From the NCBI GenBank assembly GCA_949752745.1, contig OX457027.1, forward strand, positions 91,657,720 to 91,721,719: 64,000 bases of DNA, read 5' to 3'. Positions 12,170 through 26,300 of this stretch are shown here, piece after piece (position 1 is the first letter of the stretch; each line of letters begins with the position of its first letter). The DNA comes from Protula sp. h YS-2021 (taxonomy: Eukaryota > Annelida > Polychaeta > Sabellida > Serpulidae). The notes beneath the pieces were generated by a model. It did not search any database. It was not told where the DNA came from and saw only the letters and a program-made list of their open reading frames with translations. The position numbers and the translations under genes are program-made.

Positions 12170-12335
12170 CAAAATCTCTAACCGTTTTCGAGATAATGGT
12201 CAAGTTGCGCTTTTGACATTGACCATAACCCAGGAGGTCAAGGTCAAAGAGGTACCTCTTACGTAACGTCTTTTAAGCCCAAAGAATCTCTAACCGTTTT
12301 CGAGATAAGAGTCAACCGTTCTCTAAGGTCAAGTT
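12170..12335. repeat. Relative of the 10.1-11.0 kb tandem-core element
   Basis: Two copies of ACCGTTTTCGAGATAA lie at about 12180 and 12293, with GGAGGTCAAGGTCAAAG between them. This is the same vocabulary as the element at 10081-11010. Confidence 0.55.
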
Positions 12336-13582
12336 CAAATAAAAAAAAATGCGGATTTTACGACGTTTGCCTGCCTTATAACAAGCTTCAATTGCACAAT
12401 TTCAATGTCCATTTTTGCAAAAAATGTTGATGAATTTCTAAAAAAAAAATGAACTGGACCAATTAGACATGCTACAAAATGTCTCTGCTGAAGTTGGTCG
12501 TCCTAGCCCTAGCCGTCTCAGAGGAGTTGGCGGGACAAGGTTACGGAGGGAAAACAGGAATGATATGGAAACACTTTACCCAATCGCACGTATTCAATAA
12601 ACTAAGGGATTGAAAATCTCCAAGTGTAGTATATCAAAAGAAAACCGGTTCCGTGACTACACATCTATTAATAATCACAAATAATAATGTCAATAATAAT
12701 GTCACTGTCATCGCAGTGACGTCACCAGGGATTGTTAAGAACGGTGGGGATAAGTGGGATAGCGAGCGAAGCTACTCAGGTCACTGGAGTTATTACTAGA
12801 CCAATAAATACGGTATTTGCAAGAAAATTCACAGTTTTAAATTACAGTAACAAGAGAAATTCAGTGCAAATTATGTAAATGAGCAAACAAAAATCTGTTC
12901 AGAAAAAGAGAGAAAAAAAACAGCAGTATTCAACTGAATTCAAATCGAAAGTTCTTGAAATAGCAAAAGTAAAGGCAATATATAGGTTATAGGGTAGCAG
13001 GAAAGGAATTTGAGTTTCATTTTTGAGTTGTGAATGCCGTGAGTGTAGTGAAACTGAAACCAATACACTCAAGTTTTCGGGGGTGCAGTCAATCTAGTAA
13101 CCAGAATATTCGTTAGTTTAACTGGAAACACGAGTCGAGAGCCCGATCGTGCCTGCCTGCCCTCAATAACACTGAACTCGAAGAAATGGTGCGGTTATAA
13201 TATATAATACATGTTGTCTTCATTCGCTGCAACTGTTTTGTTTCTATATACTTTCTTCACTTTCTGGTCATACCATAAACAATTTTAAGTTTTGCTCTGA
13301 CCCAGCGACAACTTTCCGGACCAGAAAAACAAAATTTATTAGGTTTAGTTTAGATCCGCAGACTGTACGGTCATGTTACGCTTCCAGCTACTGGTCAACG
13401 TCCCCTCGGGTGGGAGGGGGGGGGGCGTATTGTGTTTGCTACGAAAACAGCGTCTTAGAGACGCTAGCGGTTTAATTTCTATGCGTGACAAACCTATCGA
13501 TGCGAGACTTGTTTGTACACCGTCCAGTATTTATATACCATTTCATACGCACTCAACGATAAAATTAATATTGAACAAATAG
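12336..13582. other. No gene recognised
   Basis: Intergenic sequence with no exon, recognisable element or structured repeat beyond short A/T runs. Confidence 0.4.
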
Positions 13583-14078
13583 GTCAGTGAAACTGACTAT
13601 GTGCTCCGCCAGCGTACAATCCGAGTATTTGATTTTGTTAGGGTGGACTACAACCCTTATGCGATTCGTATCATATTCAGGAATATATCATACCAAACAG
13701 ACTGAAACACTGGCAGTCAATTTTCTTGGGTCTGCCTAGCTCATTTACAATACTAACCCTTGTTAGCACCCACACTACCTATAGGTAAAATATTTCGCCA
13801 ATCGATCAAGAAATGTAGGCTTGAATGTGTTAACAAACTCACTCAAGTGCTCAAGGACTGTGCAAATTTCCAGCTGGGTCAATGTCCTTGGGCCGATCTG
13901 GCTCATTTACAATACCAACTCTTGTAAGGACCCATACTACCTGCATGATGTAAAATATTTTGATAATCGATCAAAACATGTAGACTTGAGTGTGTTAACA
14001 AAAAACTTTCGTCAGACGAACAGACAGACCCGAAAACTGTAGTCCCCAAGCCGCGACGCGGCGGCGGAGGACTCATAA
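13583..14078 (+). mobile_element. Pearl-like tandem-core element, apparently complete
   Basis: The left end is a small inverted motif (TCAGTGAAACTGA) followed by a CTCCGCC block. Two core units are 162 bp apart, with GCTCATTTACAATAC at 13739 and 13901. The right end has ACAGACAGACCCG, then a GC-rich hairpin (CCGCGACGCGG) within 14040-14070. This order of parts (left motif, ~160-bp cores, GAC-rich run, hairpin) fits the pearl architecture. No ORF is present. Confidence 0.6.
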
Positions 14079-14695
14079 CATTTCTAAAATTTAACTTCAG
14101 GTCTAATGAAGGTCCAAGAACAATTCACGGCGGTCATATACTGGTGTAGAAACGGCAGCTCTGTAGCAATCGGACAAAGCAGATGCTTTATGGTGCAGCC
14201 ATGTGGCTATCGGGTAAAACAGTTTCCATGCGTACCCATGACTTCATAAACGGCCCCTAAACGTGGAGTGCTAATTTTGAAATAATACCCCCTAACATAT
14301 ACAAGTGCACCGTTTCGTTTCGCGCAAAACAATACTTTATGTTTGAAAAGCACGTTATGAAAATTCACCAGGCTACAGTATAATGGAAATCTAACACGAA
14401 ACTGTTTGCCAACAGATGCAATGGCATCAGAGGTTCATATGCGTGTCGTTAGTTATGTAGTTTGTTGGACTGCGGGCTACACGGTCAGCAAAACCAAAAT
14501 GTTCGTGCACACTGTGACCAGCTGTGAAAGCCAAGATATTACTTTGTGAAGGAAGAAAATTAAATTTTGACGAAATGGGCAGCAGTGCTAAGCAAACCGA
14601 CCGGATATGTGGAACGAACGGCAGTGGTTGTGTTTTTCTTCAAGTTATATGTTTTTGCCAATATCTGACCAGTTTTCGCTGAACCAATAACAAGG

Positions 14696-15375
14696 TATCA
14701 GTGAAACTGATGAATGTCTCCGCCACGAGCTATGGTCGAATCGAAAAATAATGCGATGTCGCACAACTTCAATATATATATATTTTCACTGTGAGCAACA
14801 ATCAAAAGCCAGAGTTGAGTAGCGGCTGAGACAGGCAACAGAAATACTAAAACATTGCGTATTTTCAACAAGTCGCCATTTCGTCATTTTTTGGTCGAAT
14901 CGAAAAATAATGCGACGTCGCACAACTTCAATATATATATGTTTTCACTGTAGCAACAATCAAAAGCCAGGGTGGAATAACGGCTGAGATATCGCGTGCA
15001 CAAAGTTGCACTATATGCAACAGGAATATTAAAACATTGCCTATTTTCAACAAGTCGCCGTTTCGTCATTTTTTGGTCGAATTGAAACATAATGCGACGT
15101 CGCACAACTTTAATATATATATTTTCACTGTAGCAACAATCAAAAGCCGGGGTTGAATAACGGCTGAGATATCGCGTGCACAAAGTTGCACTATATGCAA
15201 CAGAAATATTAAAACATTGCCTATTTTCAACAAGTCGCCATTTCGTCATTTTTTGGTCGAATTGAAACATAATCCGACGTCGCACAACTTCAATATATAT
15301 ATTTTCACTGTAGCAAAAATCAAAGCCAGAGTTGAATAGCGGCTGAAATATCGCGTGCACAAATTTGTGCTTCAA
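14696..15375 (+). mobile_element. Pearl-like tandem-core element, right end truncated
   Basis: The left end TCAGTGAAACTGA, with CTCCGCC, matches the element at 13583. About 3.5 core units of 180-182 bp follow; GGTCGAAT recurs near 14735, 14893, 15075 and 15255. Each unit carries TTTTCACTGTAGCAACAATC. The GAC-rich run and hairpin are missing. Confidence 0.6.
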
Positions 15376-16250
15376 AGTGTGCTTCCAAGTGTGGACTAAC
15401 CAAATCCTATATCCCTTCGCCAACGAGGTTGGGTGAGGGGATAATGAAAGTAGAGTGTGTTTTTCAAGGAACAAGGGAAAAGCTCGTCACACTGATGAGC
15501 TTTACCTGTTGACGTCGAGAACTTGTTTTCTGACATCCACTGCATCGTGTGCACCGCGATTTTATTTCTCAAACTTGTGTATTGTTTCACCCTAGCAACA
15601 CAACTTCTACTTTAGTCTGTCGGTGTCAGTGGTTGGTGTTAGGACGACTCTGCTAAAGTAGCGATTCGTCGCGAATCGAACCCAAGTAGAATCGATTCTT
15701 CATCGACTTTTCTAGTAATATATTTTTTACAAAAAAAAAATAAATAAATAAACAAACAAACTGAGTACACTCACTGCACTAAGACCAAAGTTCTCCTTTT
15801 AAATGCCGACCGTTCTTTTATTTGTTTACGTGATACGGGAGATTGCCATACTTAGTCATGTTCTTTCGTTTATATGGTCACATAAATCTTTGTGAATGGT
15901 GGAATTTCACAGCTGACTTTGAGAATCATAGTCACCATTGAGTGCTCGCTGGTTTACTGCCAGCCTGAATATTGTTCGTTTGTGTAAAACATTTTATTAG
16001 AGGTCTTAACAAGAATGTGCATCGATATTGCGACCAACCAAGACAAGCATGTTCAAGGACATGACCCAGCCGAGTTACCAAACAAAGAGAGAAAAACTCT
16101 GAAACGAATACTGTTATGAAGAACTTTGTTTCTGAACGTAACGTTTTCATAATTTTTATACAAAAAACGAGTTTTCCCGGGTGAAGGTACTCGAAAAGGG
16201 ATGTTGGAGAGGTTGGGTTTTGACGATTCACGTATTTACCGACATTTACA
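15376..16250. other. No gene recognised
   Basis: Intergenic sequence; a short A-rich microsatellite near 15731-15762 is the only structure seen. Confidence 0.4.
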
Positions 16251-16796
16251 CATTTTTTACAAAATTTTAAAAATTCCATCATTTCGAGATTTTTTGTCAT
16301 TTGCGAAAAAAAAGCAGTGTCCAGGTGGAGAAGCACCTGAGAAACTTTCGATTAAAATTTTATAACTATTTGAAAAGGACTGAGACTAATGAATGGTTTG
16401 ACAATTCAGTTATTTACTACCATTTACTCCAGTTTTTTGGCAAAACTTCAAATTTCCGCCATTTCGGTAGTTTTTGGCGAACCGCGAAAAAAAAATAATA
16501 GCCTGGTAGACGAACATCCCTGCGTAACATCTAAACGATTGGAGTAAAACTGTATGAGTAGCATTTAAAAATGGGTCAAACGGGCACAAAAAGTGAAGCC
16601 ATTTTGTCACTTTTTCCTCAATCGTCCAAAAAAGTAATAGCCAGGTAGGGGACAACCCAGGGAACATTCCTGCGTAATATCAAAACGATTGGAGCAAAAT
16701 TGTAGGAGGAGTAGCATTTTAAAGAAAAAGTTTAACATACGCACATACATTATAGTGATACAATTAACCCAGTCCGACCAAGTCGGCTGGGTTAAA
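16251..16796 (+). mobile_element. Tandem-core element with 3' hairpin
   Basis: Three related core segments share TTTGGC.AAA / CGCGAAAAAAA / AGCC.GGTAG phrases near 16290, 16460 and 16610. They end in a strong hairpin at about 16765-16794 (TAACCCAG ... CTGGGTTA with CCGAC/GTCGG inside). Its last core is the left boundary of the 3.3-kb tandem array and recurs at each copy junction. Confidence 0.5.
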
Positions 16797-19700
16797 ACGA
16801 CGATATTTCAACTGAACTTTTATTCAACCCAATGGCATTTAATGACTTTATAAATAAACATAACTGAATTCCTGTGTGATACATCTATTTACAGAGTCAT
16901 TTGGCCAATCAGTTCTCATTTACTTGTATGAAACATTTCCCCCAAGTTTCCACCGAATATTGTGCCCTGCTCTAAGTAGAAACTGCCCAAGTCTTGTTGT
17001 TATCTCTGCTGTCCTCGCCTAGCTGGCGAAGTCGGATTCGGAGCTGACTGTACACCCGCTTTATGCGTCTACGTGGTTGGTCCCCGCGCGCGATTTTCGT
17101 AAGGGTGGTGGTCACTTGTGCTGCATCTCCTTTCAGCCAATACATGAGTTTCCAAATCGATGGATGGGTAAAGTAGGCTTGGTTAATAAAAGTAACAACC
17201 AAAAGAAACTACGGAGGACAACAGTCTTACATTCATATCAACTTTGAAACTACCACACTGAAGATCTCAGAATTATTTATTAATATTCCAAATTCCCTTT
17301 ATTATAACAGAACTGTAACAGTTACTTCCAAAGTTAGTGGACGAGGCTCAGATAATACCAAAAATAACTACAGTACTAATTTCTTTTGTTACGCTATTTT
17401 CCGGTTAATTTCCCGAGGGTCGCATAAAAGCAGTTATGATCCGCTTGAGCAGTAATCGATGGCCTCCTGAAAAAATCTAGCTTAGCTATGAAATGGTTTT
17501 TGAAGTTCCCCTTTTCTCGCTCTCTGGAAACTAGTGTTCGGTATGTAAGTGCCCTGCCAACTGTAACCAAATGTCGCTGGATCAGTGGCTGTTTATTTCA
17601 ACAGTTGCTTGTTTTAACGCCCTATCCAAAAAAAGACTATTTTCGATTCAGATTCTCGATTCTACTGATCGTCGCTCGAGACTTCCAATTAATCGATTAA
17701 AAACCGGTTCCTAACACTAGTCTGTAGCTTCTATTTGTTTCGAGTAATTCAAAGTATAGTTACCTAAAATCACTAAAAACCCAAAATTTTCTTTACATTA
17801 CTTTTACTCCGTACAACATCTCTCCGTCAGAGCTAGAAGTCTTTTATTGCTCAGCTGCTAGGGGTCAACTTTGAATCCTGCACACCAGTCTCTATTACAC
17901 AAGCATTTACTAAAAGTTCGTGCACACTGTACCGTTTTTTTTTTTTTTTTTTTTGCCAAACAGGGGCAATTTTAATAGACTTCATATCGTTCATTTCGTC
18001 GTTGAAGTGAAGAACGATCACCTTCAGCACTCAGCTATCAAGTAACTGATTAAGTTTTGAGTTTTAAATGTCATGTGATCAACAATTTAAATAAAAGGGC
18101 TATTTTTACCTGAAAATATGCATTCAAATAACTGACAAATGCAGAATTTGGTATAAATTTGTTCTGTGCATCCGTAATATTTTAATTTTTTCTTTTTGAA
18201 ATATCAATTCAAAAGGTTTGGTGTACAAACACAAGATATATTTTCACTTTTTCATGCAACAAGCCAGGCTCCCTGTATTTAAGCAAATGTATTGTGGGAG
18301 ATTTGTCGTATTTCCATATTCTTTTTCTTTTTTCTTTTTGAAAAAAAAGGAAGCGTAAAACAGAAGTTACAGTGATGAGGGCTAGCGCACACTGGCTGAC
18401 TATAGTGATGAGGGCCAGCGCACATTGACTGGTAATTGTGATTAGGCCTAGCGCACACTGACTATATGGCCAGTCAAAACTTCAGACATTAATTAGCGGT
18501 AAATTCGAAAGTTGCTCTGAATCACACACTGAGCATTTTGGTATACTTCGAACCTGCATCTGAGAACTTTTTCAACTTATCCCTTCTTAGTGCCTGTTGT
18601 GCAGACCGTAAAGACGGATTACAGGTTATGTGACGGCCTTTGGCAAAAGCTAAGTGGAGCCTCAGACAGACACGATCCCCGATGTGGCGCGGATGACCTA
18701 CGAAATCGGTGCTAAGGTGTTTTATCCGCGCGTGAAATTAAAAAAATCTGATCAACAGTTTCCGAGATACAACCATTACGCGGTGAAAATTGTACAAAAT
18801 TTCAAAATACTGTCATTTTGAGAATTTATCATAAAACCGAATAAAAATACGACGCTGCAATATGTCTTCTATCCATTTGTGTGACAGTGAGATTTCAAAA
18901 CAATCCGATTAATAGTTTTGAAGTTCTATTCCTTAGACGACGTCGAAAATAGGCTAAGTTCCAACAATCGAAAAAAGCCTGCCATCTGGCTCCGAATAAA
19001 AATATGACGTTGCACATATGTGTTCTATCCGACTATAGTTTCGGAGATATAGCCCGGAAACCTTCAGCATGTGCCCTGTCCGTGTGTAAAATTTCAACAC
19101 AATCCGACCTACAGTTTCGGAGATGAATCCCAAATCACATGCGGCCGGGCGGGACGGACTGAGGGAAAACTCATAACTGTCTCCCTCTGTTACACAGACT
19201 TGAGGGTTCGCACAAGCAAAATCGCCACAACGGTACTTCACAGTGAGTGTAGTTGACTTGTATAATCATTACCGGTATATAGCAGGGACTTATAGCGATT
19301 ACGCCGAACGCCTAGCTCCAAGAAGCAGCTCGCTGATGGCGTTTGGCGTACCGCTTCAATTCTACGCTACGTAACGATAAGCAAGTCAACTGTGTTCGCT
19401 TTGAAGCAGCCCTGTGGAGATTTTGTGTGAGATTCAACGACCCAAGAGTCTTTATTGGCATCTGCTAAAGGCCCTCACAGTACAACGGTCATGACATACA
19501 ACTTCTGTGTAGCGCTTTCTTTAAAAGAAAAGAATACGGAAAAAAATCACAAATCTCCCGCAATAATTGGTATTTGTTTCCATACATGGAGGATGGTTTA
19601 TCACGTGAAAGAGTAACAATAAATTTTGTACTTATCCATCAAAAACTTTTGAACTGATATTTCAAAAAGTTTGGAAGACAAAAGCTAAATATTGTGGGTG

Positions 19701-20076
19701 TACGTAATAACTTTATGCTTAATTCAGCACTGATCAATTATTTGAGTATACATTTTATATAATCTATAACCCCTTTATTTAAATTTCTGGTCATTCAACC
19801 TTGGTCACATGATATTTATGGACTGCAACGTAAATAAACATTTGACAGGAGAGTGCAGAAGTTAACTTTTCTGCACTTTAACGACGAATTATAAGATATG
19901 CAGCCCATTAAAAAATGTGTCTGATTTACAAATAGGGTATATTAGGCATGCTCTTTCGGGATCTAATTGAAACTATACACACAAATGTCACGGCAAAAAC
20001 GTTACTTGGTAATCCACAATCGGACTCAATACAGCTGCGAGTTAGGTTAAACCAAGGATATGTCCTGTGTCCGTTA
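16581..20076. repeat. 3.3-kb tandem array, copy 1 (left-type)
   Basis: The copy starts at CGGGCACAAAAAGTGAAG and ends at the next such phrase. It carries about 225 bp (16691-16915) missing from copies 2-4. From its start to 17636 it differs from copy 2 at many sites. From 17637 to the end it is essentially identical to copies 2 and 3. Contents: a MULE-transposase-like tail, a poly-T run of 20, GCGCACACTG-rich short repeats near 18380-18460, and a tandem-core element near 18680-19170. Confidence 0.9.
16940..17202 (-). pseudogene. MULE-transposase-like C-terminal fragment, copy 1
   Basis: The minus-strand frame reads HPSIWKLMYWLKGDAA, then TKIARGDQPRRRIKR and YSQLR.RLRQL.ED. This resembles the tail after the DDE domain in invertebrate MULE/FLYWCH-associated transposase proteins, which ends in a GHNIRW-type motif. 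In this copy a 2-base deletion before the FLLRAGHNIRW segment shifts the frame and creates a stop at 16972-16974. No upstream DDE domain is present. Family recognition is from memory of the motif and is an inference. Confidence 0.5.
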
Positions 20077-23000
20077 CGGGCACAAAAAGTGAAGCCATTT
20101 TGTCACTTTTTTGTCAATCGTCAAAAAAAGTAATAGCCAGGTAGGGGACAACCCAGGGAACATTCCTGCGTAATATCAAAACGATTGTTCTCCGTTCTCA
20201 TTTACTTGTATGAAACATTTCCCCGAGGTTTCCACCGAATGTTGTGCCCTGCTCTAAGTAGAAACTGCTCAACAGTCTTGCTACCATCTCTGCGGTCCTC
20301 GCATAGCTGGCGAAGTGGGACTTGGAGCTGACTGTACAGCCGCTTTATGCGTCTACGTGGTTGGTCTCCGCGCGCGATTTTCGTAAGGGTGGTGGTCACT
20401 TGTGCTGCATCTCCTTTCAGCCAATGCATGAGTTTCCAAATCGATGGATGGGGTAAAGTCGGCTTGGTTAATAAAAGTAACAGCCAAAAGAAACTACTCT
20501 GGACAACAGTCTTACATTCATATCAACTATCAAACTACCACACTGAAGGTCTCAGAATTGTTTATTAATATTCCAAATTCCCTTTATTATAACAGAACTG
20601 TAACAGTTATTTCCAAAGTTAGTGGACGAGGCTAATACCAAAAAAAAAAAAAAAAAATGACTACAGTACTAATTTCTTCAGTTACGCTATTTTACGTTAA
20701 TTTCCGGAAGGTCGTATAAAAACAGTGATGATCCGCTTGAGCAGTAATCGATGGCCTCCTGAAAAATCTAGCTTAGCTATGAAATGGTTTTTGAAGTTCC
20801 CCGTTTTCTCGCTCTCTGGAAACTAGTGTTCGGTGTGTAATTGCCCTGCCAACTGTAACCAAATGTCGCTGGATCAGTGGCCGTTTATTTCAACAGTTGC
20901 TTGTTTTAACGCCCTATCCAAAAAAAGCCTATTTTCGATTCAGATTCTCGATTCTACTGATCGTCGCTCGAGACTTCCAATTAATCGATTAAAAACCGGT
21001 TCCTAACACTAGTCTGTAGCTTCTATTTGTTTCGAGTAATTCAAAGTATAGTTACCTAAAATCACTAAAAACCCAAAATTTTCTTTACATTACTTTTACT
21101 CCGTACAACATCTCTCCGTCAGAGCTAGAAGTCTTTTATTGCTCAGCTGCTAGGGGTCAACTTTGAATCCTGCACACCAGTCTCTATTACACAAGCATTT
21201 ACTAAAAGTTCGTGCACACTGTACCGTTTTTTTTTTTTTTTTTTTTGCCAAACAGGGGCAATTTTAATAGACTTCATATCGTTCATTTCGTCGTTGAAGT
21301 GAAGAACGATCACCTTCAGCACTCAGCTATCAAGTAACTGATTAAGTTTTGAGTTTTAAATGTCATGTGATCAACAATTTAAATAAAAGGGCTATTTTTA
21401 CCTGAAAATATGCATTCAAATAACTGACAAATGCAGAATTTGGTATAAATTTGTTCTGTGCATCCGTAATATTTTAATTTTTTCTTTTTGAAATATCAAT
21501 TCAAAAGGTTTGGTGTACAAACACAAGATATATTTTCACTTTTTCATGCAACAAGCCAGGCTCCCTGTATTTAAGCAAATGTATTGTGGGAGATTTGTCG
21601 TATTTCCATATTCTTTTTCTTTTTTCTTTTTGAAAAAAAAGGAAGCGTAAAACAGAAGTTACAGTGATGAGGGCTAGCGCACACTGGCTGACTATAGTGA
21701 TGAGGGCCAGCGCACATTGACTGGTAATTGTGATTAGGCCTAGCGCACACTGACTATATGGCCAGTCAAAACTTCAGACATTAATTAGCGGTAAATTCGA
21801 AAGTTGCTCTGAATCACACACTGAGCATTTTGGTATACTTCGAACCTGCATCTGAGAACTTTTTCAACTTATCCCTTCTTAGTGCCTGTTGTGCAGACCG
21901 TAAAGACGGATTACAGGTTATGTGACGGCCTTTGGCAAAAGCTAAGTGGAGCCTCAGACAGACACGATCCCCGATGTGGCGCGGATGACCTACGAAATCG
22001 GTGCTAAGGTGTTTTATCCGCGCGTGAAATTAAAAAAATCTGATCAACAGTTTCCGAGATACAACCATTACGCGGTGAAAATTGTACAAAATTTCAAAAT
22101 ACTGTCATTTTGAGAATTTATCATAAAACCGAATAAAAATACGACGCTGCAATATGTCTTCTATCCATTTGTGTGACAGTGAGATTTCAAAACAATCCGA
22201 TTAATAGTTTTGAAGTTCTATTCCTTAGACGACGTCGAAAATAGGCTAAGTTCCAACAATCGAAAAAAGCCTGCCATCTGGCTCCGAATAAAAATATGAC
22301 GTTGCACATATGTGTTCTATCCGACTATAGTTTCGGAGATATAGCCCGGAAACCTTCAGCATGTGCCCTGTCCGTGTGTAAAATTTCAACACAATCCGAC
22401 CTACAGTTTCGGAGATGAATCCCAAATCACATGCGGCCGGGCGGGACGGACTGAGGGAAAACTCATAACTGTCTCCCTCTGTTACACAGACTTGAGGGTT
22501 CGCACAAGCAAAATCGCCACAACGGTACTTCACAGTGAGTGTAGTTGACTTGTATAATCATTACCGGTATATAGCAGGGACTTATAGCGATTACGCCGAA
22601 CGCCTAGCTCCAAGAAGCAGCTCGCTGATGGCGTTTGGCGTACCGCTTCAATTCTACGCTACGTAACGATAAGCAAGTCAACTGTGTTCGCTTTGAAGCA
22701 GCCCTGTGGAGATTTTGTGTGAGATTCAACGACCCAAGAGTCTTTATTGGCATCTGCTAAAGGCCCTCACAGTACAACGGTCATGACATACAACTTCTGT
22801 GTAGCGCTTTCTTTAAAAGAAAAGAATACGGAAAAAAATCACAAATCTCCCGCAATAATTGGTATTTGTTTCCATACATGGAGGATGGTTTATCACGTGA
22901 AAGAGTAACAATAAATTTTGTACTTATCCATCAAAAACTTTTGAACTGATATTTCAAAAAGTTTGGAAGACAAAAGCTAAATATTGTGGGTGTACGTAAT

Positions 23001-23368
23001 AACTTTATGCTTAATTCAGCACTGATCAATTATTTGAGTATACATTTTATATAATCTATAACCCCTTTATTTAAATTTCTGGTCATTCAACCTTGGTCAC
23101 ATGATATTTATGGACTGCAACGTAAATAAACATTTGACAGGAGAGTGCAGAAGTTAACTTTTCTGCACTTTAACGACGAATTATAAGATATGCAGCCCAT
23201 TAAAAAATGTGTCTGATTTACAAATAGGGTATATTAGGCATGCTCTTTCGGGATCTAATTGAAACTATACACACAAATGTCACGGCAAAAACGTTACTTG
23301 GTAATCCACAATCGGACTCAATACAGCTGCGAGTTAGGTTAAACCAAGGATATGTCCTGTGTCCGTTA
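20077..23368. repeat. 3.3-kb tandem array, copy 2 (chimeric, 3292 bp)
   Basis: The first 852 bp (to 20928) match copies 3 and 4 and differ from copy 1. The remainder matches copies 1 and 3 and differs from copy 4. The switch lies between 20929 and about 20995. The copy is almost identical to copy 3 across its whole length. Confidence 0.92.
20202..20429 (-). pseudogene. MULE-transposase-like C-terminal fragment, copy 2
   Basis: The frame MHWLKGDAAQ...TKIARGDQPRRRIKR...QLCEDRRDGSKTVEQ then FLLRAGHNIRWK stays open to a stop at 20202. It retains the GHNIRW end lost in copy 1. However, one inserted base (GGATGGGG against GGATGGG, near 20450) breaks the HPSIWKL entry. The same form is in copies 3 and 4. 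Confidence 0.5.
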
Positions 23369-26300
23369 CGGGCACAAAAAGTGAAGCCATTTTGTCACTT
23401 TTTTGTCAATCGTCAAAAAAAGTAATAGCCAGGTAGGGGACAACCCAGGGAACATTCCTGCGTAATATCAAAACGATTGTTCTCCGTTCTCATTTACTTG
23501 TATGAAACATTTCCCCGAGGTTTCCACCGAATGTTGTGCCCTGCTCTAAGTAGAAACTGCTCAACAGTCTTGCTACCATCTCTGCGGTCCTCGCATAGCT
23601 GGCGAAGTGGGACTTGGAGCTGACTGTACAGCCGCTTTATGCGTCTACGTGGTTGGTCTCCGCGCGCGATTTTCGTAAGGGTGGTGGTCACTTGTGCTGC
23701 ATCTCCTTTCAGCCAATGCATGAGTTTCCAAATCGATGGATGGGGTAAAGTCGGCTTGGTTAATAAAAGTAACAGCCAAAAGAAACTACTCTGGACAACA
23801 GTCTTACATTCATATCAACTATCAAACTACCACACTGAAGGTCTCAGAATTGTTTATTAATATTCCAAATTCCCTTTATTATAACAGAACTGTAACAGTT
23901 ATTTCCAAAGTTAGTGGACGAGGCTAATACCAAAAAAAAAAAAAAAAAATGACTACAGTACTAATTTCTTCAGTTACGCTATTTTACGTTAATTTCCGGA
24001 AGGTCGTATAAAAACAGTGATGATCCGCTTGAGCAGTAATCGATGGCCTCCTGAAAAATCTAGCTTAGCTATGAAATGGTTTTTGAAGTTCCCCGTTTTC
24101 TCGCTCTCTGGAAACTAGTGTTCGGTGTGTAATTGCCCTGCCAACTGTAACCAAATGTCGCTGGATCAGTGGCCGTTTATTTCAACAGTTGCTTGTTTTA
24201 ACGCCCTATCCAAAAAAAGCCTATTTTCGATTCAGATTCTCGATTCTACTGATCGTCGCTCGAGACTTCCAATTAATCGATTAAAAACCGGTTCCTAACA
24301 CTAGTCTGTAGCTTCTATTTGTTTCGAGTAATTCAAAGTATAGTTACCTAAAATCACTAAAAACCCAAAATTTTCTTTACATTACTTTTACTCCGTACAA
24401 CATCTCTCCGTCAGAGCTAGAAGTCTTTTATTGCTCAGCTGCTAGGGGTCAACTTTGAATCCTGCACACCAGTCTCTATTACACAAGCATTTACTAAAAG
24501 TTCGTGCACACTGTACCGTTTTTTTTTTTTTTTTTTTGCCAAACAGGGGCAATTTTAATAGACTTCATATCGTTCATTTCGTCGTTGAAGTGAAGAACGA
24601 TCACCTTCAGCACTCAGCTATCAAGTAACTGATTAAGTTTTGAGTTTTAAATGTCATGTGATCAACAATTTAAATAAAAGGGCTATTTTTACCTGAAAAT
24701 ATGCATTCAAATAACTGACAAATGCAGAATTTGGTATAAATTTGTTCTGTGCATCCGTAATATTTTAATTTTTTCTTTTTGAAATATCAATTCAAAAGGT
24801 TTGGTGTACAAACACAAGATATATTTTCACTTTTTCATGCAACAAGCCAGGCTCCCTGTATTTAAGCAAATGTATTGTGGGAGATTTGTCGTATTTCCAT
24901 ATTCTTTTTCTTTTTTCTTTTTGAAAAAAAAGGAAGCGTAAAACAGAAGTTACAGTGATGAGGGCTAGCGCACACTGGCTGACTATAGTGATGAGGGCCA
25001 GCGCACATTGACTGGTAATTGTGATTAGGCCTAGCGCACACTGACTATATGGCCAGTCAAAACTTCAGACATTAATTAGCGGTAAATTCGAAAGTTGCTC
25101 TGAATCACACACTGAGCATTTTGGTATACTTCGAACCTGCATCTGAGAACTTTTTCAACTTATCCCTTCTTAGTGCCTGTTGTGCAGACCGTAAAGACGG
25201 ATTACAGGTTATGTGACGGCCTTTGGCAAAAGCTAAGTGGAGCCTCAGACAGACACGATCCCCGATGTGGCGCGGATGACCTACGACATCGGTGCTAAGG
25301 TGTTTTATCCGCGCGTGAAATTAAAAAAATCTGATCAACAGTTTCCGAGATACAACCATTACGCGGTGAAAATTGTACAAAATTTCAAAATACTGTCATT
25401 TTGAGAATTTATCATAAAACCGAATAAAAATACGACGCTGCAATATGTCTTCTATCCATTTGTGTGACAGTGAGATTTCAAAACAATCCGATTAATAGTT
25501 TTGAAGTTCTATTCCTTAGACGACGTCGAAAATAGGCTAAGTTCCAACAATCGAAAAAAGCCTGCCATCTGGCTCCGAATAAAAATATGACGTTGCACAT
25601 ATGTGTTCTATCCGACTATAGTTTCGGAGATATAGCCCGGAAACCTTCAGCATGTGCCCTGTCCGTGTGTAAAATTTCAACACAATCCGACCTACAGTTT
25701 CGGAGATGAATCCCAAATCACATGCGGCCGGCGGGACGGACTGAGGGAAAACTCATAACTGTCTCCCTCTGTTACACAGACTTGAGGGTTCGCACAAGCA
25801 AAATCGCCACAACGGTACTTCACAGTGAGTGTAGTTGACTTGTATAATCATTACCGGTATATAGCAGGGACTTATAGCGATTACGCCGAACGCCTAGCTC
25901 CAAGAAGCAGCTCGCTGATGGCGTTTGGCGTACCGCTTCAATTCTACGCTACGTAACGATAAGCAAGTCAACTGTGTTCGCTTTGAAGCAGCCCTGTGGA
26001 GATTTTGTGTGAGATTCAACGACCCAAGAGTCTTTATTGGCATCTGCTAAAGGCCCTCACAGTACAACGGTCATGACATACAACTTCTGTGTAGCGCTTT
26101 CTTTAAAAGAAAAGAATACGGAAAAAAATCACAAATCTCCCGCAATAATTGGTATTTGTTTCCATACATGGAGGATGGTTTATCACGTGAAAGAGTAACA
26201 ATAAATTTTGTACTTATCCATCAAAAACTTTTGAACTGATATTTCAAAAAGTTTGGAAGACAAAAGCTAAATATTGTGGGTGTACGTAATAACTTTATGC